A DNA stretch of 37,403 bases from Candidatus Lambdaproteobacteria bacterium RIFOXYD2_FULL_50_16 (GCA_001783695.1 MFNE01000014.1:1-37403); one strand, 5' to 3'; numbered from the stretch's first letter, positions 28,402-36,660 are shown. Notes: a model not told the origin generated them from the letters alone. Translations and numbers: made by a program.

Positions 28402-28495
28402 AGAAATTGGCTAGATAGGGCCTATTTATAAAGGCCAATAGGGTTTAACAGCCTGAGGGACCGCCCAGCTTTGGGGCCCAGGTTTAGGTTCTAGT

Positions 28496-29353
28496 CTAAT
28501 CAACCTCGAACAATTTGCTCCAGGGTTTAAACCCCAAAAGTATAAAAAGCCCCGCGTAACCTAAGCAAAAAGCGCAAAAATAGGTAAGTCCCAAAATAAA
28601 TCGCTCTCTGGTGCGCTTTATTTCTAGTTGCTCGTTCTGCTGGAGATACAAAAGCCCCATTTCCGATTCACTTAATGGGCGATCCCAAATACTCAATGAA
28701 CTCACAATTCCCACCAACTGACTTTCGGGATTAAAACCCCGGCCAATAAACAACTGATTGGAGGAATCCACATCTTGGGGGTCAAAGGGAATTTCTTTTT
28801 CTAAATTCCCGTTTACATAAACACGAGCAATCCCCTTTTTGTAGGAAACGGTTAAGGCAGCAAATACCCGTTTTTCGAGCCCCCAGTGAAAAGCCGTATC
28901 CTTATAAGGCCCTTTAAAGGTGGCGCTACGCAACAGCGAAGCAGCTGAATTAACCCAAAGCGTCAACGTCGGATGGGTGGGATTTGTTTCGGTACCATCC
29001 CAGACCAGTGGTCGCATTTGGTCCAAGTAGAGGGGCTTGACCCAAAGAGCAACGGTCCGCTCCGTTTTGCCTTTAGCAACCTCTTTCCAGTTGGAAATTT
29101 CCAGATAATTATTTGGATCTCCCGATAATTGCAGGCCCAGGTCCAAATAGTCTTGGCGGTGCGAGTAAAGCAGATGTTGATCGTTTTCGCTGTAATCGCT
29201 CAAATTGTTATATAACGGGAAAAAACCAACCAACCCTTTAGCAAAAGGAACCTGGAAACTACCGGGGAACTGGTGAGAAATAAAGGAAGCATTAGAGGCA
29301 AGAAGCAACGCCAACAACAACATGCTCAAGGCATAAATGCGTTTACTGCTCAT
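28496..29353 (-). CDS. Family C free-standing membrane-anchored LamG protein (copy 2)
   Basis: A 285-residue protein: anchor at about 8-24, LamG opening GLVGFFPLYNNLSDYSEND, ALWVKPLYLDQMRPLVWDG, ARVYVNGNLEKE, LFIGRG, SLSIWDRPLSESEM, then a membrane segment (about 252-275). It is a very clean Laminin_G_3 fold and the best example in the window. Paralogue at 9160-10023 with the same length and the same DYSEN block. An AGGG 12 bases upstream of the ATG is a weak ribosome-binding site. The lectin ligand is unknown; a periplasmic or outer glycan is likely from topology. Confidence 0.83.
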   Translation of the reverse strand: MSSKRIYALSMLLLALLLASNASFISHQFPGSFQVPFAKGLVGFFPLYNNLSDYSENDQHLLYSHRQDYLDLGLQLSGDPNNYLEISNWKEVAKGKTERTVALWVKPLYLDQMRPLVWDGTETNPTHPTLTLWVNSAASLLRSATFKGPYKDTAFHWGLEKRVFAALTVSYKKGIARVYVNGNLEKEIPFDPQDVDSSNQLFIGRGFNPESQLVGIVSSLSIWDRPLSESEMGLLYLQQNEQLEIKRTRERFILGLTYFCAFCLGYAGLFILLGFKPWSKLFEVD

Positions 29354-29980
29354 GGTTTTTTCCCTGGGCCTTTAATCTTAAAAAATCCATTGGGGCCACT
29401 TCGATTCCTCCAAGAAACCTTATCGGTGGCATCGGCGAATCGTTTTTTGGATGGTCTCTTTAAAGCAGTGTGGTTGAAAAGTGGGTATAATCTTTCTCCA
29501 GGTTTTACGGGCGACGCTTGGCTACCTGGCCAAGTGTGTCCATTCAACGAACCGTTAAGACGACGTTGTCCTTATATTCAGTCCGGTTTCCCCTAAAACA
29601 GCGTTTTAAAAGCACTCCCCTCGACCTGTTTGGCACATTAAAACCGAAAACAAGGCTGCCGCCAGCGGTAGACCAGCGCAAAAGTTGAACGAGAAAACCC
29701 TTATTTGCCTAAATCCTAGCCTCAATTCAGAAGCTTGGTCAAGCTTCGATCCAAAACGATAACGTCCCCTTTTGCAAAAAAATCAGCCTGCCGAAGTTGG
29801 TCCGCTTTGCGGTGTCTTTGACCAGCACAGGCACAAGTTTTCAATCCAGGGCATGGGGGGATAAAAAAGCAGCATATAGCTCTAGCTTTAATCCACCCGC
29901 AGCAAACAAAACTTAGTGCCAAACGAAGGTTTGGAATACCGCAGTTCGCAGGCCGCAACCGTTGAGGCCCATTTTTTTAA
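29354..29980. other. Intergenic region between family C copy 2 and flippase copy 2
   Basis: These 627 bp contain only short open frames without recognisable motifs (for example 29722-29958 on the minus strand, Cys-rich and unlike a known protein). A perfect TATAAT lies near 29492 on the + strand, but has no good -35 box and no + strand gene behind it. The promoter for the family C gene should be in the part nearest 29354. No IS end or RNA gene was recognised. Confidence 0.4.
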
Positions 29981-30982
29981 CTATTCGGTTTCTCTAGGGT
30001 TCAAGTGTCGTTGCTTTTTGTAAAATAGATAGGGCAGCCCACCCAAAACACCGGTCCCCAAACGAATGATGGTGAAAACGGTAAACACATCGGCTCCCCC
30101 TTTTAACCCACCTTGCAAAAACAAATAGTCATAAGCGGCATGGCCTACACCAATCCCACCGGGGGCCAAGGGAATTATCGTCGAAAGCTCACCCAAAGGA
30201 GCCGCAAAGAGAATATGAACCCAATCTGCTTGAGGGTCACAAAGCTGCCGCGCCACCAGCCAAATGATCAGCACAAAAATCAACTGGGTACTAACGGACA
30301 ATACCAGCGCCAAAGCCACTCGAAAGGGATGTTTCTTAAAGGGTGCTAGACCGTTGGAAAACTTTAGTAGCCATTGGGAATAGGGCAGCTCGTACACTCG
30401 GCAGATCAACCAACCTTTTAAATGGGTATTGGGCAAGGTCCAAAATAGGGCGATAGCCAGGGCCCCGGAAAACAAGATCACCACAAACCCGCCCACAACA
30501 CTCAACGCAGGATTGGACCAAATCAGCGGCCAATGCAGACCAATGGCAACTAGGCTGACCAACACAATGGCAATTAACGCAGTCAGTTTGTCGAACATTA
30601 CAACCGTTATACAGTCCACCCGCGAAACCTGCCCCCCGGTTTCCTTTATCAGGTAATAGGCCTTGACGCCTTCGCCGCTAACGGTTCCCGGAAGTAGGGT
30701 GGAAAAAAAAAAGCCGATCCATTGTATCGCATAAAGCCGCACGATCCCAAACGATATACCATGGGCCCGCAATAAAATTTGCCAGCGTAGGGCCATGAGC
30801 CCATTGCAAAGGACCACAACCAAAAAAACGGACGCCCAAAAAATTAGCGGTTGTTGATATACCATGGCCGTCGAGGCCAAGTCCAGTTTACCGCTGTTCC
30901 ACAAAAAATAAAGTATCAAGCCAACGACACTGGACTTCAGCAACAGCAAAAGGGCGGTTTTTTGATAAGAACTTTTTTTCAT
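29981..30982 (-). CDS. UPF0104 / LPG-synthase-TM flippase-like membrane protein (copy 2)
   Basis: A 333-residue polytopic protein paralogous to 22219-23202: KSSVVGLILYFLW, GFFFSTLLPGTVSGEGVKAY, MFDKLTALIAIV and PLGELSTIIPLAPGGIGVGH, the conserved superfamily signature. The start codon overlaps the stop of the upstream family E gene as ATGA (30979-30982), so translation is probably coupled to it and needs no Shine-Dalgarno of its own. This direct link of a flippase-like protein to a LamG-GtrII-like protein is the strongest context evidence for a joint function. The cargo is inferred, not shown. Confidence 0.87.
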   Translation of the reverse strand: MKKSSYQKTALLLLLKSSVVGLILYFLWNSGKLDLASTAMVYQQPLIFWASVFLVVVLCNGLMALRWQILLRAHGISFGIVRLYAIQWIGFFFSTLLPGTVSGEGVKAYYLIKETGGQVSRVDCITVVMFDKLTALIAIVLVSLVAIGLHWPLIWSNPALSVVGGFVVILFSGALAIALFWTLPNTHLKGWLICRVYELPYSQWLLKFSNGLAPFKKHPFRVALALVLSVSTQLIFVLIIWLVARQLCDPQADWVHILFAAPLGELSTIIPLAPGGIGVGHAAYDYLFLQGGLKGGADVFTVFTIIRLGTGVLGGLPYLFYKKQRHLNPRETE

Positions 30983-33585
30983 GGTAATTCCGGCCAGGGG
31001 ATGTCCGTTATCTGCTTCCCTGAGTTTCCGTTGAATAGATAATTAAAATCAATTACCACCATGTCACGACTTTTATATACGGGCTCGCCTAACTCGCTGT
31101 GGGTGACGAAAATAGTTTGGTCCCCGGTCTCGACAGGGCAATACCTTTGTTCCCGTTGGCAATCGCTGATGCTAAAGGTTTCGTGGCGAGCGACTCCTAA
31201 AAGAGCAAGGCGAATGAAGGCAGATACGTTGGCCTGGATATCGAGCGACTTTCGGTTAAATTCGTCGGTAACGCTGGGTAGACCGTTGAAGCCAACTTTA
31301 TCGTTTGCCGCTCTAATGATATGAATTCGTTTGATCGGCTTGCCCTGATATTGGGCAAGGATACTCCGGGCATAAGCCAATTCTACACTGGTGTTCCAAG
31401 TGTTAAGACTGGTGGTCCGATTAGCACTCATGGCGCCATATAAAGCCAATGCCGCCGCCCCCAGATAAAGCGTTATTTTCTGTGCTTTGGGCTTTAATCC
31501 CACTAGGCCCGCTAATTCTACCCCCCGCACCCAGAGGACAAACAAAACCAACAGGGCCAAGACCGAAAGGGGCATTAAAAATCGGTAAAGCAAATGCCCG
31601 GTGTGGCTTAACACCCAAGGAAGCATGGAAACAAACAAAAAGGCGGCCGCCGGAAAAACCCTGGAATATAAATTGACCACCAAAGCACCGCGTTTTTCAG
31701 ATGCCCATCGAACCAACGAAAATATCACCGCTGCCAAGCAGATTACCCAAGCCAACCGATTGCCCCAATATTCGCTGACATAGACGTTCCAATAGTTAAA
31801 GGCCCAAGGCATTGCGGCTTGAAAAAAGGCGTCTAGTTTCACCCAAAACTGGCTAAAATTGAGGCTAACCTGATAATTTTCCGGTAACATTGAGGGCTGA
31901 TAGTCCATCAACGGGTGAATCACCTTTTTGACGACCAGCAAAAAACCAAACGACGCGGCCCCCAATAAAGCCATATCTCGAATCGCCAAATGCAACCCGG
32001 TCCTCCAAAAAAAACGTCCCGAAAAGGGAGCAAAGGCCAGGGCTAAAAAAGAAGGGGCCAAAAAAAGGTAACTTAGGGCGGGATAAGTAAGGGTCGCTAA
32101 AAGCAGCAGCAATAAGGAGCTCAGGTATCGTCCGAACAACTGGTAATACGTTTTGCTCGGCCACAAAAGAGCCCCGTATGACATTAGACCTAGTAATGGG
32201 GCTAGGGCATTGGGCAGGTTGGTCATAAAAATCGTGTTTTGCGCCCCTGGTAGGCAATATATTGCCAAAGCCATCAACCCTGCCACCCCCAGGGGTAACC
32301 CAACCGCCACCGCCAAAACCGCAAGTAACGTTGCCCCGGCGGCCATCAAGATCAGCACCAAAAAGCGGAAAAAAACCAAGTCTTGCAACACAAACACCCG
32401 CGTGGCAACCTGACATTCCAAAAAAGCGGAAATCGGCCTTCCGACCAAAAAGAGCCATTTGTGTTGCCGGTCAAAAGCGCAGCTTGCCTTGTTGGCCAAG
32501 TCGGTGCCATATTCGGTAAAATAGCGCGTTTGGTCGTGGTGAGCCGTGGGGAGGTTGAAATTATCGGCGTAGATAAAATAGAGTGCCCCTAAAAGCAACC
32601 CGAACAAACCTAAGGTTTGGGCTAGGCTAATGAACTTCACCGCTCCTATAATTTGCGGTTTAGGGGCCTTCAGAAAAACACCATGGAGCGCCTTGGTTGG
32701 AGGTTTAAGGATGGCCCGCAAGCTACGCAGCATGGGCACACTCAACCAAAGACCGACCAAGGCCAATCCTAAGGCCACCAACCGATACAACAGGGTTTTA
32801 CGCCCTGCCTCATTTGCATAAAGGGCCTGTTGTGTTTGGTCGTGCTGGTAAAGCTGGTTAACCTCCTGAGGGCTCAAGGCCCGATTCCATATCGTCCAAC
32901 CACCCAAAATTCCATTAAACCTACGTTCTGGTTCCAGGCCTCGTCCTAGGTAAAGGGTGTCGGTCGTTTCCAAACCAGGCGCTTCGGTTGTGCCTTGATA
33001 GGCCAATTGGCCATCAATATAAAACCGAACCATTTTTTCCCGGTACGACAGGATAGAAGTCAAAAAAACCGGGCCCTCTGGGAGCTTGGTTTCCAAGTCG
33101 AAACTGTCGATCCGGGTTAAGCTGTGGTGGATAAGCTTGCCTTTATTTTTGATCCATAGCGAATGAATCGGACGACCAGGACTCTTTAAATCTCCATCCC
33201 AAAAAACCGGCAACTCGCTGGCGTATTGCAGTTGCTCGAATTGAGGCCAGACCCAAAGCGCCATGGTTTGCTCTTGAGCATCTCTATTTTGGCGCTTAAA
33301 CCAATCATCTACCTGTAAAAAGTCTTTTTCGCCTCCGCCCAAATAAAGCCCACCTTTCGCCTGTTCGCGCCGAGCGTAGAAAATAAGTTGCGGTGCTTCT
33401 GAATGGCTGGCCCCAAGGCCTTGTGCCAACGGATAGTAGGCGGTCAAACCTTGTTCAAAAGGGAGCGGGGTAGGGTCGCTTAAATGACGGTGCCCCCATA
33501 CTTCGGCCTGTAAGTATAGTACAATAGCCGTCAACCCTAATAAAAAGGCACCAACAAATCGCAACCATAGACCCAGAATTTTCAT
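30979..33585 (-). CDS. Family E membrane protein: LamG + GtrII-like glycosyltransferase core
   Basis: An 868-residue protein. Anchor at about 8-26; LamG at about 45-255 with GLTAYYPLAQGLG, MALWVWPQFEQL, PVFWDGD, VRFYIDGQLAYQ, LYLGRG and GWTIWNRALSPQEV; two membrane segments; then a polytopic core. There HHDQTRYF (about residue 350) followed by a W-x(5)-GRPIS block matches the acidic loop and arginine of GtrII-type (Glucos_trans_II) transferases. A soluble C-terminal region (about 740-868) includes NGLPSVTDEFNRKS and a Cys pair (DCQREQRYC), and ends without a discoidin domain. GtrII enzymes move a sugar from a polyprenyl carrier to O-antigen in the periplasm (family knowledge). A truncated paralogue is at 35708-36621. 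Translationally coupled to the flippase-like gene. Confidence 0.83.
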   Translation of the reverse strand: MKILGLWLRFVGAFLLGLTAIVLYLQAEVWGHRHLSDPTPLPFEQGLTAYYPLAQGLGASHSEAPQLIFYARREQAKGGLYLGGGEKDFLQVDDWFKRQNRDAQEQTMALWVWPQFEQLQYASELPVFWDGDLKSPGRPIHSLWIKNKGKLIHHSLTRIDSFDLETKLPEGPVFLTSILSYREKMVRFYIDGQLAYQGTTEAPGLETTDTLYLGRGLEPERRFNGILGGWTIWNRALSPQEVNQLYQHDQTQQALYANEAGRKTLLYRLVALGLALVGLWLSVPMLRSLRAILKPPTKALHGVFLKAPKPQIIGAVKFISLAQTLGLFGLLLGALYFIYADNFNLPTAHHDQTRYFTEYGTDLANKASCAFDRQHKWLFLVGRPISAFLECQVATRVFVLQDLVFFRFLVLILMAAGATLLAVLAVAVGLPLGVAGLMALAIYCLPGAQNTIFMTNLPNALAPLLGLMSYGALLWPSKTYYQLFGRYLSSLLLLLLATLTYPALSYLFLAPSFLALAFAPFSGRFFWRTGLHLAIRDMALLGAASFGFLLVVKKVIHPLMDYQPSMLPENYQVSLNFSQFWVKLDAFFQAAMPWAFNYWNVYVSEYWGNRLAWVICLAAVIFSLVRWASEKRGALVVNLYSRVFPAAAFLFVSMLPWVLSHTGHLLYRFLMPLSVLALLVLFVLWVRGVELAGLVGLKPKAQKITLYLGAAALALYGAMSANRTTSLNTWNTSVELAYARSILAQYQGKPIKRIHIIRAANDKVGFNGLPSVTDEFNRKSLDIQANVSAFIRLALLGVARHETFSISDCQREQRYCPVETGDQTIFVTHSELGEPVYKSRDMVVIDFNYLFNGNSGKQITDIPWPELP

Positions 33586-34072
33586 GTCCGCTTACCTTCA
33601 ACAACAGGAAGTGTGGCGATAGGGAAAAATGTATTCACGAAAGGGGCTCCTGGTTCTTAAATATCGTTGGAATCAGACCTAAGGGAAAGATTGGCACAGC
33701 GGTTTTCCAGCTTTGGCTCTAGTTTAGGTGTCAATTTTTTATGTCAACCGGTTTACCCCGTAAAAGATGGCACCTAAAAACAATGGTTGTTTTGCTGCAC
33801 CAAAAAAAGATTACGTCCCCTTATAGCTCCTTTTTTAGCTTCTGCCTAGCGTGGAGAAGGTATCATCAACCTAGAAAAACCTAGGTGATATCCCTTATCC
33901 TGGCAATTATTATTCCGGCTAGACGCCCGAATTTAAACTTTTTGCTAGCTTTTCCTATTAAAAACTGATAGGCAGATTGAGAAATAAGCTGTGCTTATGA
34001 CGGACCGTTGTGAGGAGCATTCTACCGTAGAAGGGGTGTGATGCTTCCCCCCAGAAACCCTGAAGAAAAAAT
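33586..34072. other. Divergent intergenic region between family E and radical SAM genes
   Basis: These 487 bp must hold promoters for both outward-reading genes. On the minus strand there are two TTGACA boxes 13 bases apart (see the separate entry). On the + strand I find no convincing -35/-10 pair. A near-palindromic CCTAG cluster (33871-33885) may be an operator. No small gene was recognised. Confidence 0.4.
33721..33747 (-). promoter_or_regulatory. Tandem TTGACA boxes, candidate promoter of the family E gene
   Basis: Minus-strand TTGACA occurs at 33747-33742 and again at 33734-33729. TAAACT (33726-33721) lies 15 bases after the first box as a poor -10. The geometry is suboptimal, and the leader to the ATG at 33585 would be about 130 nt. 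The duplicated hexamer could also be a regulator site. Confidence 0.3.
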
Positions 34073-35662
34073 ATGAACGAAGCGCTTCAAATCAAAGCCA
34101 ACCCTTGGGCCGAGCAAGTCAAAGGGAAGCGAAATATCGTAATGCTGTACCCTAAGACCGGGATGGACGTTGGCGGAGCCACGGTGGCTCCCCCGCACTC
34201 CCTGTTGGCCGCTGCGGCGCCAATGGATCACGCGGGTTATGATATTAAAATCATTGATATGCGCCGTGATAGTGATTGGAAAGCGTCAATGGAGGCCGTG
34301 GTCAGCGAGGAAAGTCTTTTCGTAGGCATTTCCGCGATGACCGGCACACAAGTGCATTTTGCGATTCTGATGGCCGAATTTGCTCGCAAGCTAACCAAAG
34401 GCAAGGTTCCCATCGTTTGGGGCGGGGCGCATGCCTCCATTCTTCCTGAACAAACTTTGGAACATGCCCTAGTGGACATGGTGGTACTCGCCGAAGGCGA
34501 GGTGACCGGCTTGGAACTGGCTAACGCCTTGGTTTCAGGTGCGCCCTTGAGCCAGGTTCCAGGTTTAGGCTTTAAAAAAGACGGCAAGCTGACCTTAAAC
34601 GAGAGCGCGGCTATGGTCGATGTCGATGAACTCTTGCCGGTTCCTTGGCATTTGATTGATGTGGAGTCCTACATCAGCCCTGACAACTATTTCTTAAAAG
34701 ATAGCCCCCGCACCCTCGATATCGGCCAAACTAGCCGCGGCTGCCCCTACAAATGCGGCTTTTGTGCTAGCTCCTCGATTCTGTACAAACGCTGGCGGGC
34801 CATGTCGATTGACCGGGCGATGAAAGCGATCGAAGAGCCGGTGAGGAAGTTTAACTTAACCGGGGTTTGGATCCGGGACGACGAATTCTACGTCAATAGC
34901 AAGCGGGCTTACGCGGTCTGCGAACGCATCCAAAATTCCGACCTCAACATCCAGTGGTACTCCACCGGCATGAGGGTCAACGACTTTCTGCGGGCCAAAC
35001 CAGAACAACTCGAAATGCTAAAGCGGTCGGGTGGCACCATTATGAAATTTGGGGCTGAATCGGGCAGTGACCGGATTTTGAAACTGATTCAAAAAGGGAT
35101 TGTCGCCGAGCAAACCCTTGAAGCCAACCAGCGCTGTAAAGAGTTTGGGATTATTCCGGCTTTTAGCTTTATTATTGGCTTCCCCACCGAGACCTTCGAA
35201 GAGATCAACCAAACCATCGATTTCGCCTTTAGGCTCAAGAAAGAAAACCCCGACGCCCAGCTGGAAACCTTTGCAACTTACACCGCGTTCCCTGGCACCC
35301 CCATGTACCCCTTAGCCTTGGAGTACGGACTTCGGCCCCCGAAAACCCTAGACGGTTGGAAGGACTGGATTCTCGATGATTATGACGAAACCGGCGATAA
35401 ATTGCCTTGGTTCTCGGAGGAAGAACGGGAATGGATTGGCAACATCTCTTACATGAGTATCTTGGCCAATGCCATCGACGGCATCGGTCGGGGGATCAAA
35501 TCGGATATGTGGCGGAACCTGTTTTCTAAGGGCTTGATCCCCATCAAGGGATACTACGGACACCAACTCAAGGCGCACCGGTATAAGTTTGTACCGGAGC
35601 TTAAAATCGCCCGGGCGATCCGCAAAAAGGTCTTCTACCGCTCCGAAGAAACCGTCCAGTAA
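34073..35662 (+). CDS. B12-binding domain radical SAM protein
   Basis: A 529-residue cytoplasmic protein. An N-terminal cobalamin-binding-type Rossmann region (about 20-165: VAPPHSLLAAAAPMDHAGY, LFVGISAMTGTQVH, VPIVWGGAHASILPEQTLEH, VVLAEGE) is followed by a radical SAM core with the [4Fe-4S] motif C-P-Y-K-C-G-F-C at Cys224, Cys228 and Cys231. Further core elements are WIRDDEFYVN, MKFGAESGSDRIL and FSFIIGFPTET. Such class B enzymes methylate unactivated carbons or catalyse other radical reactions on lipids, natural products or sugars; the substrate is not readable here. The classical B12 D-x-H-x-x-G motif is not obvious, as in many members. It is the only non-glycan-type enzyme in the cluster, stands alone on the + strand and is followed by a good terminator. 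Confidence 0.88.
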   Translation: MNEALQIKANPWAEQVKGKRNIVMLYPKTGMDVGGATVAPPHSLLAAAAPMDHAGYDIKIIDMRRDSDWKASMEAVVSEESLFVGISAMTGTQVHFAILMAEFARKLTKGKVPIVWGGAHASILPEQTLEHALVDMVVLAEGEVTGLELANALVSGAPLSQVPGLGFKKDGKLTLNESAAMVDVDELLPVPWHLIDVESYISPDNYFLKDSPRTLDIGQTSRGCPYKCGFCASSSILYKRWRAMSIDRAMKAIEEPVRKFNLTGVWIRDDEFYVNSKRAYAVCERIQNSDLNIQWYSTGMRVNDFLRAKPEQLEMLKRSGGTIMKFGAESGSDRILKLIQKGIVAEQTLEANQRCKEFGIIPAFSFIIGFPTETFEEINQTIDFAFRLKKENPDAQLETFATYTAFPGTPMYPLALEYGLRPPKTLDGWKDWILDDYDETGDKLPWFSEEEREWIGNISYMSILANAIDGIGRGIKSDMWRNLFSKGLIPIKGYYGHQLKAHRYKFVPELKIARAIRKKVFYRSEETVQ

Positions 35663-35668
35663 AACCCG

Positions 35669-35702
35669 AACCGCCTAGACTTTGCGGGTCTGGGCGGTTT
35701 TT
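35669..35702 (+). terminator. Intrinsic terminator after the radical SAM gene
   Basis: A 12-bp stem (AACCGCCTAGAC, 35669-35680, pairing with GTCTGGGCGGTT, 35688-35699, one wobble pair) with a short loop is followed by TTT at 35700-35702, giving five consecutive T including the stem end. It starts seven bases after the stop codon. It may act both ways on the convergent gene pair. Confidence 0.85.
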
Positions 35703-35707
35703 CCCTT

Positions 35708-36621
35708 TTAGGGTTGTTGTAAGCTGGGGTCGTCAGCGGTCCCTAGGCGGAAACGCCGTTTTTGAGGCTCCCAGTAAATTCCCAGGTCCGCTAAAGCCCT
35801 TAAGGGCTTAGGGTCAATCAGATAACCCTCTGAATTCCACCCATCGGGGTGATCCTTGAGACTGCTGTTGGCCATCTCCAAACTAATCGCCGGTTTTTTC
35901 GCTTGGGCCCCCATTTCAGCGGCATATTGCAACTTCCCGCTGAGGGTAGAAAAAGGTAGTTTAGCCAATTTCTTCGGCCCTTCGGTGGCGCGCACTAGTC
36001 GGTTCATGTCTAATACTACCGTCCCAGGAGAATCCACATAAGGGGTATCCGCCATGGCTTGGGTGACCAAAATATGCCCCCTAGGGCTACCTTCAATACA
36101 GGGTTTTTGCGCCCCATCGCAGCGGGCTAGGTGGTAGCTGTAAACCTTAAACACCCCCTCATCGCCAAGTTGACCACTTCGGTCATGTCTTGCCAAAAGT
36201 CGGTATTTTTCCGATTAAATTCGTCGCCGATTGAGGGCAAGCCGTTATAACCCCGTTGGTTGTCACCGGGCCGCTGCACATGGATTCGGTTGATCGGGCG
36301 ATTAGAAGCCTCTTCGATTAGGATCCGCGCAAACAACAACTCCATTTGATTATTTAGCACATTTTGGGTCATTGTATAACTGGCTCCCAAAGCGCCTAAA
36401 GTCGCGAAAAAACCGGCCAAGTAGGACAGGCCTGGCGCAGTGGTACGCCTTAAAACCCGGCCCCCAACTTGGAGAATTTCCTGGCCGACCTGGAACAAAA
36501 CCAAGATGGCCATGGCACCGATAACCGGTAAAAAGCGAAATTGCAGATGCCCGGCCGGGCTTGCCAACCAGGGGACCACCGAGGCCCCAAACAGCAAAAA
36601 CAACGGTGGTAGTCGTCCGAG
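35708..36621 (-). pseudogene. Truncated, frameshifted family E protein (C-terminal part)
   Basis: The fragment corresponds to the C-terminal third of the protein at 30979-33585. The last membrane spans (RLPPLFLLFGASVVPWL; GHLQFRFLPV) are followed by NRPINRIHVQRPGDNQRGYN, GLPSIGDEFNRKN and, after a shift at the C5 run 36154-36158, VFKVYSYHLARCDGAQKPC and VVLDMNRLVRATE. One base must be added there to restore the frame. The frame is still open upstream to 36621, where the IS-C end begins, so the insertion removed the LamG and GtrII-like regions from this locus. The tail is about 65 residues longer than in the intact copy, ending ALADLGIYWEPQKRRFRLG. Confidence 0.85.
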
Positions 36622-36660
36622 TATAGTGGACCCCAGAATCTGGACAACCGGTTAAGATAG
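36622..36660 (+). repeat. IS left-end repeat shared with IS-B
   Basis: These 39 bases match 11377-11415 at 36 positions, in the same orientation about 25 kb away. Confidence 0.85.

Noticed and set aside
29492-29497. TATAAT box on the + strand as a promoter
   Set aside because: There is no -35 element at a suitable distance and no + strand gene downstream before 34073.
29722-29958. Short Cys-rich open frame on the minus strand
   Set aside because: No start context, motif or homologue among the neighbours; probably chance in an intergenic region.
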